A stretch of DNA of 64,000 bases from Beroe forskalii. Taxonomy: Eukaryota; Ctenophora; Nuda; Beroida; Beroidae. Location of the stretch: positions 299,998 to 363,997 of the forward strand of contig WFMF01000168.1 of assembly GCA_011033025.1 (NCBI GenBank), given 5' to 3'. The notes under the pieces are model-generated. The model was given only the letters and a program-made list of their open reading frames with translations, was not told the DNA's origin and ran no database searches. The translations under genes and the position numbers were made by a program. Numbering within the stretch: the first letter of the stretch is position 1; each line of letters starts with the position of its first letter. Positions 30,447-44,700 of the stretch are shown piece after piece.

Positions 30447-33400
30447 TCACTTGATAGACCACACTTTCACTGTCGTATCACCCGAGGCAGTAAAGAGCTG
30501 GTTGTTGTGGAAAACCATGTCTTGGATGGAAGAGCCAGGGTGCGCGTTTAGTTCCACTGAAATAATCGTATGTAATCGCTGCAAAGTTATTGCAATCGCT
30601 GCAAAGTTATATTTCACACTCTTTTAAAGGGAGGTTTCACTCTCTTTCAGGGGGATATTTTACTCAGTCTCGAACACAGAGCGATTTAATAGTAACAAAT
30701 TAACCCATTTTCAAGTGCGTTTCCGAGAGTAACCCATGAACAGTCGGAAGTAAGGCATAGACCCCAAATTCCGTCCCTCTAAGTCCATATAAGGATGGTA
30801 TAAATAAACTATGCCCAGTGCCCACCGCTTTTATACACAAACCGGACAGTGAACAGTGGACACTTGGCAGTAAGTCACACTGGGCAGTGGACACTTAACA
30901 GTGAACACTGAACATTGGACACTTACCTATGAGACTCTTCCCTACTTCCGGCTTCGTCTGTCCTATTTTGTGCTCGTCCCACAGCTTCAGAGTTCCGTCC
31001 CTTCCCGCACTAGCCAGAGCAGAGAGAGTGGGCACGTACGCTAGAGACTGTATCCTGTCCTTGTGTGCCTTCCGTTGCGACTGAAGGAGTCATGGTTACT
31101 TTGTGATGTCATGGTAACAGTGTGTTGTCATGAAAACAGTGTGTTGTCATGACAACAGTGTGTTGTCACTTGTCATGGTAACTGTGTGTTGTCAAGGTAA
31201 CTGTGTGTTGTCATGGTTAAGTGGTGTAAATGTAAAGCGATATCATGTTAAACTGGTGTCAAAGTTGATTGGTGTCAAGGTGATCTGGTGTCAATATAAA
31301 GTGGTGTCAAGGTGATCTGGTGTCAAGGTGATCTGGTGTCAAGGTGATCTGGTGTCAAGGTGATCTGGTGTCAAGGTGATCTGGTGTCAAGGTGATCTGG
31401 TGTCAACCCACCTCCTTCTCCTTCCTGGTTTTGAAATGCCACTTCTTGATGGTAGCGTCCCTGCAGCCGCTGTACAGATGCTCGTTCCCGAACACTATGT
31501 CCTGGATGCCGTCAAAGTGGGGTGGGTTGAGGGTGGCAGTAGGGACTCGGGCTGAAGTGATCCCATCCGTGGCATCGTAGAGCTGGAGAAGGTAGGAAAG
31601 GTAACGGTCTTCAAACAGCGCTTTCAGTAAGGAAAAAGCAAGGGGAGGGAAAGAATCAATCGCAAGACATGATAATACGAAAATTAATTTAACTAAGAAC
31701 CATGATCTCATGAATTTTACAGACAACAGTAGGGGCATATTTTCAAATTTCAGCCCTAACACTATGTCCCTTCCCTCTGGGGTCTTAGGGTGGCACGAGG
31801 GACCTTGCAGAAGTGGTCCCTGGATCGTAGAGCTAAGAATAGGAAAGTTCTTGTCGTCCATCTCCACATGAGGAAAAGCAGGGGGAAAGAATGACCAAGA
31901 CATGTGCCCGAAAATGAATTTAACTGAGAACCTTGAACTGGGAGATATTACAGACAAAAAGCAACCTTCCTGTGAGGTTTTCTGGTTAATCAACCTTCCT
32001 ATGAGGTTTGCTGGTTGAAGCAACCTTTCTGGGGGATATTGGCTCATTGGGGTTAAAACAAACTGGGAGGTTTCCTGGTTAATCAAACCTTCCTGGGAGG
32101 TTTCTTGGTTAAAGTAACCTGAGAGATACTGTTTGCTTTTTGTTCTTAATTTCCTGTTACCTATTCTCTTAATTTCCTAATAACTGCAATCCTAAAGAAG
32201 GTTGTATAATCCACACCCGCTGCGGACCACTGCGCCACATTCCAGCTCCTCACAGAAATACCCGTACTGAAGTAGATAAACTTGGAGTTGGCTGGGTAGA
32301 GGAGGGCTGACGGGAACTCTGCTAGTGCTGCCGACCTGGCGAGGGAAAGCAGTGAAAGGCAGTGGGAAACTGAGAAAAAGTGAAGTATAAAGCTGAAAAA
32401 AATATGACAAGCAAATATTATAGATTCAAAATTTGTATGATCTGTGGCTGAAAGCAGTCACAGCCAGATCATGTCATATTTACTTACATATACTTACATT
32501 AACTAACCATTTACTTACCAACTTACATTCCAGTACTTACAATCAAGTCTGTACTGTCCAGGTCAGGCATACCCAGTTCTGGAGTGACTTTGGGAGTTAA
32601 GTCAAGAAAAATTAAATTATAGAAACGACTGAATTTCCCTGAAATTCAGGCAGTTTCGGTAAGAATATTTCATTATATCAGTAAAGCATGGTTTATTTGG
32701 CCTTGGGATAATTAAGTTGGGGTTGTAGCCCGAGGGAATTATTCAAAAATAGACCTGGTAAGCATGTGTCTATATATTTCATAATCAATCTTATCTTAAA
32801 AGCTCACCAAGCGTTACCATGAAACTTTCATCCAGATCAACAAACACACACTCATCCATATCACGCCCAATAAACAGAGATCCGAACTTCTCCAACCTCT
32901 CCAGATCAACTGGGAATTGTGTACCTAGCTTGACACCATTAACCGAGACATCGTAATACAGTTGTGGTGTTATTTCAATGATGATATCATTGACAGGCAG
33001 AATTTCAGTTGGCACTGGCACTTGGATTGGATGAGTGCTCCAGAAACCCTCTGGAGTCATCATGTCCTGGAGGATTTGGGGAATTTCTAGGCCCAGATAC
33101 CGGACGACAATGTGATACATGATTAAATCGTTAGTATCCTTGATGTTGAAGGAAGCCTGGCACCTTCCTTTAGGTGTGTCTGGGTCATACATGGCAGTTA
33201 TCAAGAACTTTGTCTTGATACCCGGTGCATCGCAGCGGAAATTACTTTCAGACAGACAATCTCTTATCGGATAAGATGCACCTGACAGGAATAAGCCACA
33301 TATCAATTAAAGAAGATGCCACAAGTTCTGAGAACGTCTTCTGAAATTTCTACAAGACAGCCATTTGTACGTACGTGACACTGATTAGCAACAGTATATC

Positions 33401-36400
33401 CACTTACGTACATGGTGCCATGCACCTCGGAAATTCCAAAATAATCCTCATTTCTGAAACTCGCGACAAATGTGCAATGGCCATGAATGATAGAGCTTCT
33501 CGGTTAAAGTTAGGTTTCTCACTCCTCAGAAATGACTGAAATATCACACACAGCCTAAAAACCAGAATTTGAAAAGATCTCAGATCACTTACTTATAACG
33601 AGTCATTGATTAATATACTTAACTAGAATTTACCTTCAGTCCATGGAATGAAAATCACCAATGCGATCCAGCCGATTTTACAAATCATTGAAATTTTATT
33701 CCCGTCTTTATAGGTCAAATATTCTACTGGAAATGGAAAATATGAGACAACAGAACAAAGCTGTTAATGATATCCCTTAGCTGAGATGACTTAGTAAAAA
33801 TATCATCACATGAATCACGAGAATTCAGAAACAACGAAAAGAATCCACTTGAGCAGCAGGTACAGCATCAGATGTGAAATGACAATTCATCTAAAAAACA
33901 CGGATACAATCCCTCTGATCCTAAGATGGGGCCACCTTGGAGCAACTCAAGATGGGTTAATTAGGGAGTCAATTAGGTTGACAAAGCTGGAGGTGCGCTT
34001 AATTGCTTTGTCTCATTCTCGCTACAAACCACCTCTTACCTTTATCGTTAAAATCGGGGGAATTACTCCCTCATGGATGGGAGAATAAAGGATCCTTTCT
34101 GATTAATATTCATAGTATCCTGCTCCAAAGATATAATCGTAGATTATCTTTCAGAATTGCCGGCGCATTACCCTCAGGTCCAATGACCATTTGGCATTGA
34201 GCAAACAGCGTGCGAGTTGATCTTATAAACTCGCACGCTTATTGGTAGAATGGTAGATGTGTTGATATTTGATTATATCAGGATCCTATGGGTTAGCTAA
34301 CAAAATGCTATGGGCGATGGAGTGTAACTTTAATTGATACCTAAAACACCTGAATTTGCCCAAAACATAGGTGTTTTAGTAAACATTAACTACACTTAAA
34401 AAACCTCAAACAAGCGCTGCCCAAACCCTGCGAAGGTTTTAAGCACCCTGAGGTTTTCATAAGCTGCTTTATCTATTATTTACAACAATTCTTGTCATTC
34501 TACAATTCATTATTATCAGTATTATTTTTATTTGTGAATGTATGTGTTGTGTGCCTCTAAAAGGCTCTGAATGCCTTGGCAACACCGGGCACCCCTCACT
34601 ATTTTTAAGATAATTATCAAGGAAACAATTCATTTGCTGAGATGTTGACTTCATAAGCTCACCTATCTGAGTAACCATGAAGCTTTGAGTCTTATCAATA
34701 GTCAAGCAATTTTCTTTATTCCCACCAATTGTTAGATATTGGAACTTCTCCAACCTGTCCAGATCAACTGGGAATTGTGTACCTAGGTTGACACCATTTA
34801 TCGTGACATCGTAATACAGTTCGGGTGTTATCCCAATGAGGATAGTATTGATAGGATTCCAAGTTGAACCATAATCTGAAACGACCACTTCTGAATCACT
34901 CCAGTCACCCGTTTCAACAGTTTTCTCGTTTTGAACAATCCAACCAAGGTTGCGGAGTTTGAAGTGATAAATATGCAAATTTTCAGTATCAATTATGTTG
35001 AATGCCAGGGACTGGCAGTCCTCTTCAGAATTGTATAGAACAGTGAGATTGAACTTTGTCCAAATTCCCGGTGCACTGCAGCTTTTGAGTGCACGATCTC
35101 TAAGACAATCTCTTATAGGATGCAATGAACCTGGAAGGAATGAGGTGCGTATCATTAAAACTCTATGGACATTTGGGTTCTGTTTTAGATCTCACATTTC
35201 GAGCAAGTTTTCTGATAATAAACGTTACTATTTTGCCCAAAACTGAACGCCTTATGTTAAAAATGGCCGAAGTTGACTGCAGTGGAAGCTTCGGCTAATT
35301 CATGTGTTTGTGTGATTTTGTTATTACCTGTTGTCAAGCGAATGAACAACGAAAAAGCTGCAGCAATCCAACTTATTGAACTCTTCATTGCTTTAACCTG
35401 TCTTCATACCAACTGAAGCTCGTGTAGTGGGAGAAATACAAAACTGTTCAGAGTAAGTCGAAAAAGTCAAAATGAGACACAACCTTGAAACTTCAAGCAA
35501 TTATTATCAAAGCATTGAAATAGAATTGAATCTATTCCTAAGGCCCATCAGAAATCGCGAAAATAACGTTAGAAATCACTGGCAGTCCTTTCCGCGGGTG
35601 ACAATCGAAGATTCGTAAAATGAGCCTTCAGCCAAAGCTGACAGGGTTTATTTATAGTAACCACAACATAGTTACATACCGTGGTAATTAGGTAATTATG
35701 TCGTGAATAGGGTACATAATATGGGGTAATTTATCCGCTTTGTTAAGCTGGGGCTTGCTCAATTACATATGCACATATTCACATTGTCTTAAACAAGGAG
35801 CAGCAATCTGAGCCGGGCGACTCAGAAGGGTTTGAGAGAATGGAGGAGGAGTCTTATTCATATATTCAGCTATTTAAAAGGAATGAGAGAAGCGAAAGAG
35901 TCATTAAGTTAGCAAATGGACTCGTGAATGATATTAGCATGTTATTAAAGAGCCTTGGTTGAAGATAACTGTAGAATAATCATGGGAAGAAGAGGTTGCA
36001 AAGCATGGAGACAGCAACCTTGATTTTAATGCCTTCTATCATCATAGATAATAGTATGTAGCCCCCAATTGCAAAGCTTCACTTCTAAGCTTCTGACGAA
36101 ACACACAAGCTGTCTTTATATCACCGAGACAGACACCCCGACATGGGAATCTTACGTAAGCTACAATGCCGCCGATGTTAACAAAATCCTATATAGGCGG
36201 AAGAATATTACTTTTTTGATATTTGAAACTGTACTAAAAACGCCTGAATTTGCCCAAAATTCAGGAGTTTTTAGTGAAGACAAACACTTACAACTCAAAT
36301 TGAGATTTTGCCTACCCTGCAAAGGAAGAAGTAATTAAGAAAATCGTTATTTGGAACCTGGGGTTTTCATAAGCTGCTTGTGGAGAAGCTAAACGCCCAA

Positions 36401-39400
36401 ATTATCAAACAATAAATTTTGCTGAGATGTTGACTTCATATGCTCACCTAGATCAAAAGTAACCATGAAGCTTTGGTCTCTATCAATAGTCAAGCAATTT
36501 TCTTTATTCCCACCAATTGTTAGATATTTAAAATTCTTTGTCAACCTGTCCAGATCAACCGGGAATTGTGTACCTAAGTTGACACCATTTATCGTAACAT
36601 CGTAATACAGTTCGGGTGTTATCTCAATGAGGATAGTATTGATAGGGAGAATCGGAGAAGACACTCTTGTGGGGGGTTCATTGCCCCAGCCACCCTGTTC
36701 AGTCTTCTTGTCTTGAACAATCCATTTACAAAATTTATCGATTTTGAAGTGATAAATATGCTGTTCTTTTGTATCCAATATGTTGAATGACAGGGGCAGC
36801 TGCTCACAGTCCCCTTCAGAATTGTATAGAACAGTGAGATTGAACTTTGTCCGAATTCCCGGTGCACTGCAGCTGTTGAGTGCATTATCCCTGAGACAAT
36901 CTCTTATAGGATGCAATGAACCTGGAAGGAATGAGGCATGTATTATTGAACTGCAATGGACATAAGGAATCTGCTTTAAATCTCACGTTTCAAGTAAGTT
37001 TTCTGATAATAGGTACATAACTATAGGACATCATTGAGATGTACGAGGCGAAGCCGAGTTCAATATGCACAATATGCATCGAAGTGATGGTTAAAGTCGG
37101 CTGCCCAGCTGGATTGGAAACTTCAGCAAATTCATTTTTGTTTGATTTTTGTTATTACCTGTTGCCAAGGGTATGAGCAACAAAAAAGCTGCTGCTATCC
37201 AACTGATTGAACTCTTCATTGATTTAATCTGTCTTCATATCAACTAGTCAACCTGTTCTACCTCGCGTATTGGAAGATATATAATTACGAGAGAACTACT
37301 AAAAGTAATTTGTGTTTGAGTTGGGTAATTCTAAAAACGCCAATATGCGACACCTGGTTTTTGTACAACATTCACACACCACTTGCTCGAAACTTCAACC
37401 AATTGTTTACCCAACAACATTAAAGCATTGACATAGACTGTAGACTCGAATTATCTAGAAAACCTGTTTGAATTACGGTATTAGAAATCACGAAAATTGC
37501 GTTAGAAACCACTGTCAGTACTTTCCACTGGTGACAATCATAAAATGACCATTCAGCAAAAGTTGACAGCGCTTATTTATAGATTCCACAACAGTTACTT
37601 AGCATGGTAATTATGTAATTATGGCGTGAATGGCGTGAATGGGGTGCATAATTATATATGGGGACCTGATGATTCGACTTTGTTGTTGAAAGTTTGACAA
37701 TATGGGGTAATGAATCAACTTTATAGTTTAGGGTTTCCTGTTAAATGATGCCTCAATCTGGATAGACCTTGCTCAATCATGGTTACACAATCAGGTGTAA
37801 TGAGTCCTCTTGTGTACTGGGGCTTGCTCATTGCTCAATCATAAATGCACATATTCCCATTGTCTTAATGAGCAGCAATCTAAGCCGGGTGACTCAGAAG
37901 GGTTTGAGAGAATGGAGGGAGTTTCTTTTCCATATATTCAGCTATTTACATGGGAGGAGACAAGCGAATGAGCATATATTAGGCAAATGGACTCGTCAAT
38001 GATAATAGCATTTAGCATGAAATTCAGTCCACTATGAATACCATTGACCCCTCAGAGAGCTCCTGGTGCCTGGCTCCTGCTATTCAAGAGCTTTGAAGAA
38101 AGATAATGAGGAGAAGAACAGATTCGTGTAGTCATGGTTAGGGTTATGTCAGGTTTAGGGTTTTCTGGTGAGAGTGAACATGTCAATTGTTTCTGTGTGA
38201 CTTTGAAAACCGGAGTGTGTTGAGCACAGTCGTCTGGCAGCACATAGAGACACTGGCTTGATTCATGAGCAGAACGGAACAGAAAAACAGGTGATTTCAT
38301 AGCCATCTATGCTAATCTTCAAAGCTTCTGATGAAAGACACGAGTTGTCTCACTCGATGTCTCTAGATTACCTGATTTTCAAGTTACCTGTTGTCTCAAA
38401 ATTAAACCGGATGTCTCTAAATAACCGGATGTCTCTAAATCACCCGATGCTGATAGCTTCTACGGGTTGAATTCTGTAATCAAAAACTGGTCAATAGGTA
38501 AATTTATTAATCATTCTAAAAATAGTATGGTATTAAAAATAGTATGGTATTAAAAATTGTATGGTATTAAAAATAGTATGGTATTAAAATCCTTTTTGTT
38601 TTTCAAAGCGACTAAATTTCCCCGAGATTTAGTCGCTTTGATATGATATTTATAGTCAAAATTCACTTGCAGAGCTTGGCAATGAGGCCAAAAAATGCCT
38701 TATTTGGTGATCCAACCTAAAATTAAGAAAGAATTTATAAGTAATAAATATAAGGCAATTTTCAAAGAAGCACATAATTGTGCCTTTCAATGTTCTATAT
38801 TTCCTGTATTAGCCACTTACCTGGGCTAGTTTCCATGATGAAACTCTGCTCCACATCAATCACCAGACAACTCAGATCTAGCTGCTGATAAATCCTCAAA
38901 CCATCGTAACCCTCCCTCATCCCCTCCAAATCCACAGGAAACTTGCTCTCAACCTGCACCCCATTCACCACAACTTCATAATACAGCTCCTGTGTAATCG
39001 TTATCTCTACCACATTGAGGGGGAGTAAGGGAGCAGGCATATCTGAAACCACCGCTTTCCCCCACTCACCATCCAGACGGTTGTTCTGCACTATCATAGG
39101 CCCATCCCTGTTCCTGAAGTCAGCGTGGTAGAACCGGAGTTCTCCGCATCTACGATGTTGAAGCAGGAGTGGCAGTTGGTGGGTGGTCTGGTGGAGTGGT
39201 AGCGCATGGTAAGGTGGAAGGTGGTACCGATACCAGGAGGACTGCAGTGGGAGGGGCCAGGCAGTCTGATAGTTTCACTGTCTTGCCTGGTGGGAACCAA
39301 GTCATATTATATGACTTGCCATTTGAGAGATGTAAGCTGACAACGGCCGTGGGAGGGCGTTTGAATATTAGTGATGAATTAACCCCAGATAAAACCAAGT

Positions 39401-41752
39401 CTGAAAAACAGGACTGAAACTTGGATTCATTAAATTTGTAGTGGTCTAGAAACATACCTGTAGCCAATGAGATTAGCACCATGAAAACTAGCGTGAAACA
39501 GCTGCTCACCATCGCTTGACCATTCCAGAAGGAAGCTTAACGAGACAAAACTAATTTAGTTTATTTAGTAATCAACTATACCAAATCACATATCTCGGTA
39601 AAAAGTAAAACATTTAACCAAACAAGGGATGAAATTGAGAAAATTTGAGTCAAAAACTAGTAGCAACTGAAACAGCAGTGAATTATGAAAGCGTGAGGTG
39701 TAGAATAGGGACTTCTTTGTAACTAAATCAGAAATAGGACCACCTAACTCATCCTATTTCTGATAAAGTTCTGATTAAGTTCTAAAAGCGCTGTTTCGAG
39801 CATCGAAACTGGTAGTGAAGTTTGGACAAATGTAGCCGAAACTCAGTAACATTTTGGGTTATTCCTCTATTAACTTCTTCTTTCACAGGTGAAACTCGCG
39901 CTGCTTTTGTTATGAAGTGAACTTTGCCCCCATTGCACTGGTTTAATGAGGGGTAATTTAATAACACTCCATTAGTTTAGTCACAGCACTTCATGGCTTA
40001 TCCAATCACCATTAAGTATCATAAGAATATGCGCGTTGATTGGTCCAATTGCTGTGCCTATTCTACGCCGCGCAAGAAAAATAGGCGTGAATAGGATGAT
40101 GTCATTATCATAGCTCAATGTAGTGAGTTGATGACGCGTATTTCTCGTGCGCGGCCTATAATCTATTATGGATAAGCTCTGAAATATTGCGTTGATAACT
40201 TAGGCAATCTCTTTGTTGTTCGATAGGTGTTTTGTAAGAGAAGTAGAAGTGATACATTAAATGGATCACTTCTTCTTATAACGCACCTTATACATTTTTA
40301 CAATAGAAGGGTAATTACCAACTAATTGCAAGCCATGTTCACACGAGGAAAAAGGCTGCCCCAACGCTGAATTTAGCGCTAGATTTACATAAGCTCCTAA
40401 TAATTCCACTTTTAATTTGAGCATCACGAACTCGTCCGAGTAATCATCGCGCCGTGTGCTATTTGAATCGGAATCCCTGGATTTTAGACAGTGTCTTTCT
40501 GACGCTGACCATGTTGCAATATAACCAGTTGGATGATGCCTGACAATGGTGCAGCTGGTGCCATATAATCAAAATCAGATTCCCTTCATCAAACGCCCCG
40601 CTCTCTCACTCCTTTGTCAACCTGTAACTAAAATCAACGATTTACATGAATCAGCATGTCAAAGGAATGGCTTGCTAATTATCATTTGACCCAGTTATAA
40701 TCACAGATGACCGAGGTATTGTCAAAAAGCTCCCAAATTAGCATCATAATTACTGGGTATCCTTGACCTGGAGAAAATGTTGCTAACTCACCTTTTACCA
40801 TGGTATTATGGTAACTAACCGGCAGATGTAAGGCTCTGTCCGCGTGGCCCATGCTTTGAGAAACTGGCTGGTAACCATGGTAACTAACCTGTTACCATGG
40901 TAACTAACCTGCAGGTGTCAGGGTCTGTTCACGTGTCCCATGCTTTCAGAGACTGGCTGGTAACCATGGTAACTAACCTGTTACCACTTACCATGACAAC
41001 TTAACCTGCAGGTGTCAGGGTCTGTCCGAATGTCCCATGCTTTGAGGGACTGGCTGGTGAGGGCGTAGACTACTGACTCCTCCTGGCTGTAGACAACCTT
41101 CTTTACTGGGTCTGGGAAACACGCTCTCTGGGTCTGGGGAGGATGGTTGCCATAGAAACGGATAAACTGTCAAAAATAACTAAAGGAAGGGTGAGAGCGT
41201 AAAACAGCCACACGCCAAACAAAATCGAAAATTAACTTAATTAAAAGATATTTTCTGCAAATTTGGGAACCTTGGTAGAGTCTAATTACCTCTTTGTTCT
41301 CGTTGAGATCCCAGACTCGAATAGTCCGGTCACTGCTCCCGGTTACCATGGTAACACCGGACACTGAGACGGACTGAACACTGTGTGTGTGTCCCTTCGC
41401 CATACTGCGGAGATGGGTTGTCAAACTGAGGTATATAATGAGACCCCGGGAATATTTGAAAGAATTGGAGTTTGTTTTTGAATATATTTCGTATAACCCT
41501 GACTCTGAACTGCAGCTTGTTTCCCAGAGGTCTGTAAACCCTTACAATTTGGCATCTTCCAAAGCATCTCCATAATCTCCATCAAATCCCTCAACTCCCC
41601 CTTCGAACCCCCTCCCTCCACTCACCAGACGCAGTAGATCTGCTCCGCATCGCTAGTCCGGGGGGTCACAGGGACAATATGCCCCTCCGGCGGGGGCTCA
41701 TCTGCCTGACTGTGTAGTCTCTCGAACACGTTATCAGACCCTGTAGGGGAGC
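30447..41752 (-). CDS. KIF21: KIF21 WD40 domain exons
   Basis: Linker exon 41626-41752 leads to blade 1 (41290-41404, GHTHSVQSV ... [12 protein letters not shown]). Blade 2 is 41006-41166 ([16 protein letters not shown]). A blade 3 exon at about 32215-32335 reads [20 protein letters not shown]. Exon 31412-31582 has [13 protein letters not shown] and [15 protein letters not shown]. Exon 30927-31080 has [10 protein letters not shown] and [12 protein letters not shown]. The last, 30447-30556, has [20 protein letters not shown] and TVKVWSIK before the stop. The first two blades are separated from the rest by an 8.7-kb intron that hosts other genes. The donor of the blade 3 exon is weak and its exact end is uncertain. 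Confidence 0.85.
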
Positions 41753-44700
41753 CTGGGGGATCAGCATTTAACATTTACACGCAGAATCAGCTGCAGCGGG
41801 ATCAGGAGATCAAGGGATCAGAGGAAACGCCCTCACACGGCTCGAACAAAGTCCTAGCCAGTCAGACAGGATCAGCGACAGATATCTCATTCGGTAGCAC
41901 AGATATTTATTCGTTAGCACAGTATGAATTCAGTAGCACAGATAATTATTTAGTAGCAAAGATATCAATTCAGTAGCACAGATATCAATTCAGTAACACA
42001 GATATCAATTCAGTAGCACAGATATTTATTCAGTAGCACAGATAAAATTAGACAAAGATAGCGAAAGCTGTTACATCATTGATTATCCCACCAGCGAAAT
42101 TCCCCGAAGAAAATCTTATATTTTCATAAAGTCGACAAGAATCATTATAGCTAGTCTTATTGCAGTCAGCCCCAATCTTTACTAGACTACAAAATTCATC
42201 TCAAATTGGAATGCTTAGGTCGGTCAGCAGCCCACCGGATGGGGGCCGTAGGGTATAACGCCTCCTCGCGCGGCCTGGGCGTTCTGGGGCCAATAGCAGA
42301 GTAGCGTAGAATAATCGAACAGAAATAAAACCTTAATAACAAGGAAATCAAACGAAGAAACCTGATTGATTGAGAACCCAACATAAATTAAGGGTATTTT
42401 CAAATGGTTAGTGACGGAATATTGAGACATTTAAGGCATCATACAAGACGCAGGTGTATCGATCAAATAAGACGCGCAATGTTTCCGTACGGCAAAAATT
42501 GCGAGTCTTCATCGATCCCTTATTAGATCGATCCATCTGCACACATTGACCAATCAGCGCGCCAGTTAACAGTCATCGTGGGCGTTGATTGGTCAATGTC
42601 AACATTTAAGGAACACTAGTTAACAAAGGTAGCAGAGGCAGTTCGAACTACAGTTTTGTTTGCGCGGCGTAAGTTTGCACAGCGTACAGACATGTTATTT
42701 ATATGTCTTTACGCCGCGCAAACTTACGCCGCGCACTCAAAACTGAAGCTCGAACCGTCACCATAAAGGAAAGGTAGTCACACATAATACATATATGGGT
42801 GACATTGACCAATCAGCGCGCGAGTTAGAAATCAACACACACGCTGATTGGACGATGTACAGTAATTAAAAAGGAAAGGTAATCACACCTTCTCTTCGCT
42901 TCCTAGTGCTGTCCCTGCGTTCTAAGGTAGGAGATCCACAGGGCGATAAATCTGAAACATTGATTGCTGTGTGCCGGTTTTTCGAACTAAGAATTACGAA
43001 TAGCATGATCGAAAAGTGCAAAGTGCAAAAATGGAGGAGGTGGCATAATGAATTGTAACTCAAACTCCCTGTGGAGATCCACAGGGCGAAAGATCTGAAA
43101 CATTGATTAATATGCTGTGCTATATGCAGGGATATCAAAATGTTTAGAATTCTCGTATGTAGCAATGTAGCGAGTGCTGCACGTAACAAGATTATAATAG
43201 AAGTGCAATAGAAGTGCAATAGTGAGAAATATCCCACATTAAGTTTTTATAGAGTTGTAAGAAAAGTACAATAAAACCCTTCTCGATTTAAAATGCTGTT
43301 TAACATTCAAGGAAATCGATGGTGAAATGGAGAAACAAATAGTGAAAGTTCTATAATCGAAGGCTTATTAACTAGCCCATACGATCCTGAAATCAGCTTA
43401 TCAATGACCAATCGTAGCGCGAGTTTTGTCAACTCGGTCTAATCGGTCAATACCTAATGGGTTATTGGGGCGAACCTATACACCATCCATAAGCCACCCT
43501 ACCTCTGCTTATATTCTAAAACAACTGACAAAACACTACCTCTGGTTGGAGAAATAGCCATTGAAGGAGGGGGCTACTTCACCCACCAGAGGTATTGATT
43601 TGTCAAAGCCGCGTCAGCCGTCGATATCAGTCGCTCTTCCTCTAGTTGGGGAAGCAGCCCAAGAGAGGCAATACAGAACGTCTTTAACCCTGATCTATAT
43701 GAAATTATACAATTAAAACAACGGTGACAAAACCCTACCTCTAGTAGGAGAAATAGCTCCCTCCCTTGAGGGAGTTCTCAACAGGTTCTCAGTCAGGGTA
43801 GTGGTTCTCAAGTCCGCTGGGTTAGCTGTTCTGCGTCGTGCTGAGTTGAGAGGGTCCTCTTCCAGCACAGCGGATAGCCGGGATTCCAGCACCGGGGGAG
43901 ATTCCTGGTTTTAAAGAGTTAAATCAAGGATATGGTGGGCAGAGACATGTCGAGTGTCTCGAATTGAACGACATAATCGTTTCATATACTGCATGGCCCC
44001 GGCAAGCTCGAAAATCTCTGCAATCAAATTAAATGCATGTTTCGAGCGTAAAGAATTCCAATTTTAGGATTCGAAAATTACATGCGTAGCACAAATCTCT
44101 AAAATCTTCCCATGAAATTTGAATCATTTTATGGTATGAAGCCCAGTGACAGAACACTGCTGATCTGCCACGCTCAGCGTGGCGAGAAGTCGGCCTCTCG
44201 AGACGTGATTTTGGTGAAAAATTGACCATAAAGTTGTATAAATTGATGATGTTTTTGAAAAATATCATAAAATCACAGAAGCATTAAATATGCGGTTGAG
44301 AACTTGAATATTCATGCCACCAAATAAAACTCGTGCTGATAACAAATTTGAACGCATTTAATCATGGCTCAGATTGAAGGCTCGGCTATGGTAACGATAT
44401 TTCAGCGGCAAGCATAAGCAGAAATCAATCTGAAGTGAAAACGTAAAGAAAATCACGTCTCTGAGCTAAGAAATGCGAAATGATGATCTCTGAGGGCAGA
44501 CGTGATGTGAAATCACGTCTTCGCGCTGAGCGTGGCAAAATGCTGATCTGAGCGCGCAGACGTGATCTGAAAATCACGTCTCCGCGCTGAGCGTGGCAAA
44601 ATGCTGATCTGAGCGCGCAGACGTGATCTGAAATCACGTCTCTGATCCGAATGGTATTCCGTAATTAAAATATCATCATTACACCGGTTGCCTGTTTCTA

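Noticed and set aside
32541..32578. 38-nt exon candidate between 'cactccag' and 'gtaagta' on the minus strand
   Set aside because: Joining it after the blade 2 exon gives an immediate stop, whereas skipping it joins blade 2 to blade 3 in phase. It could at most be a poison cassette exon.
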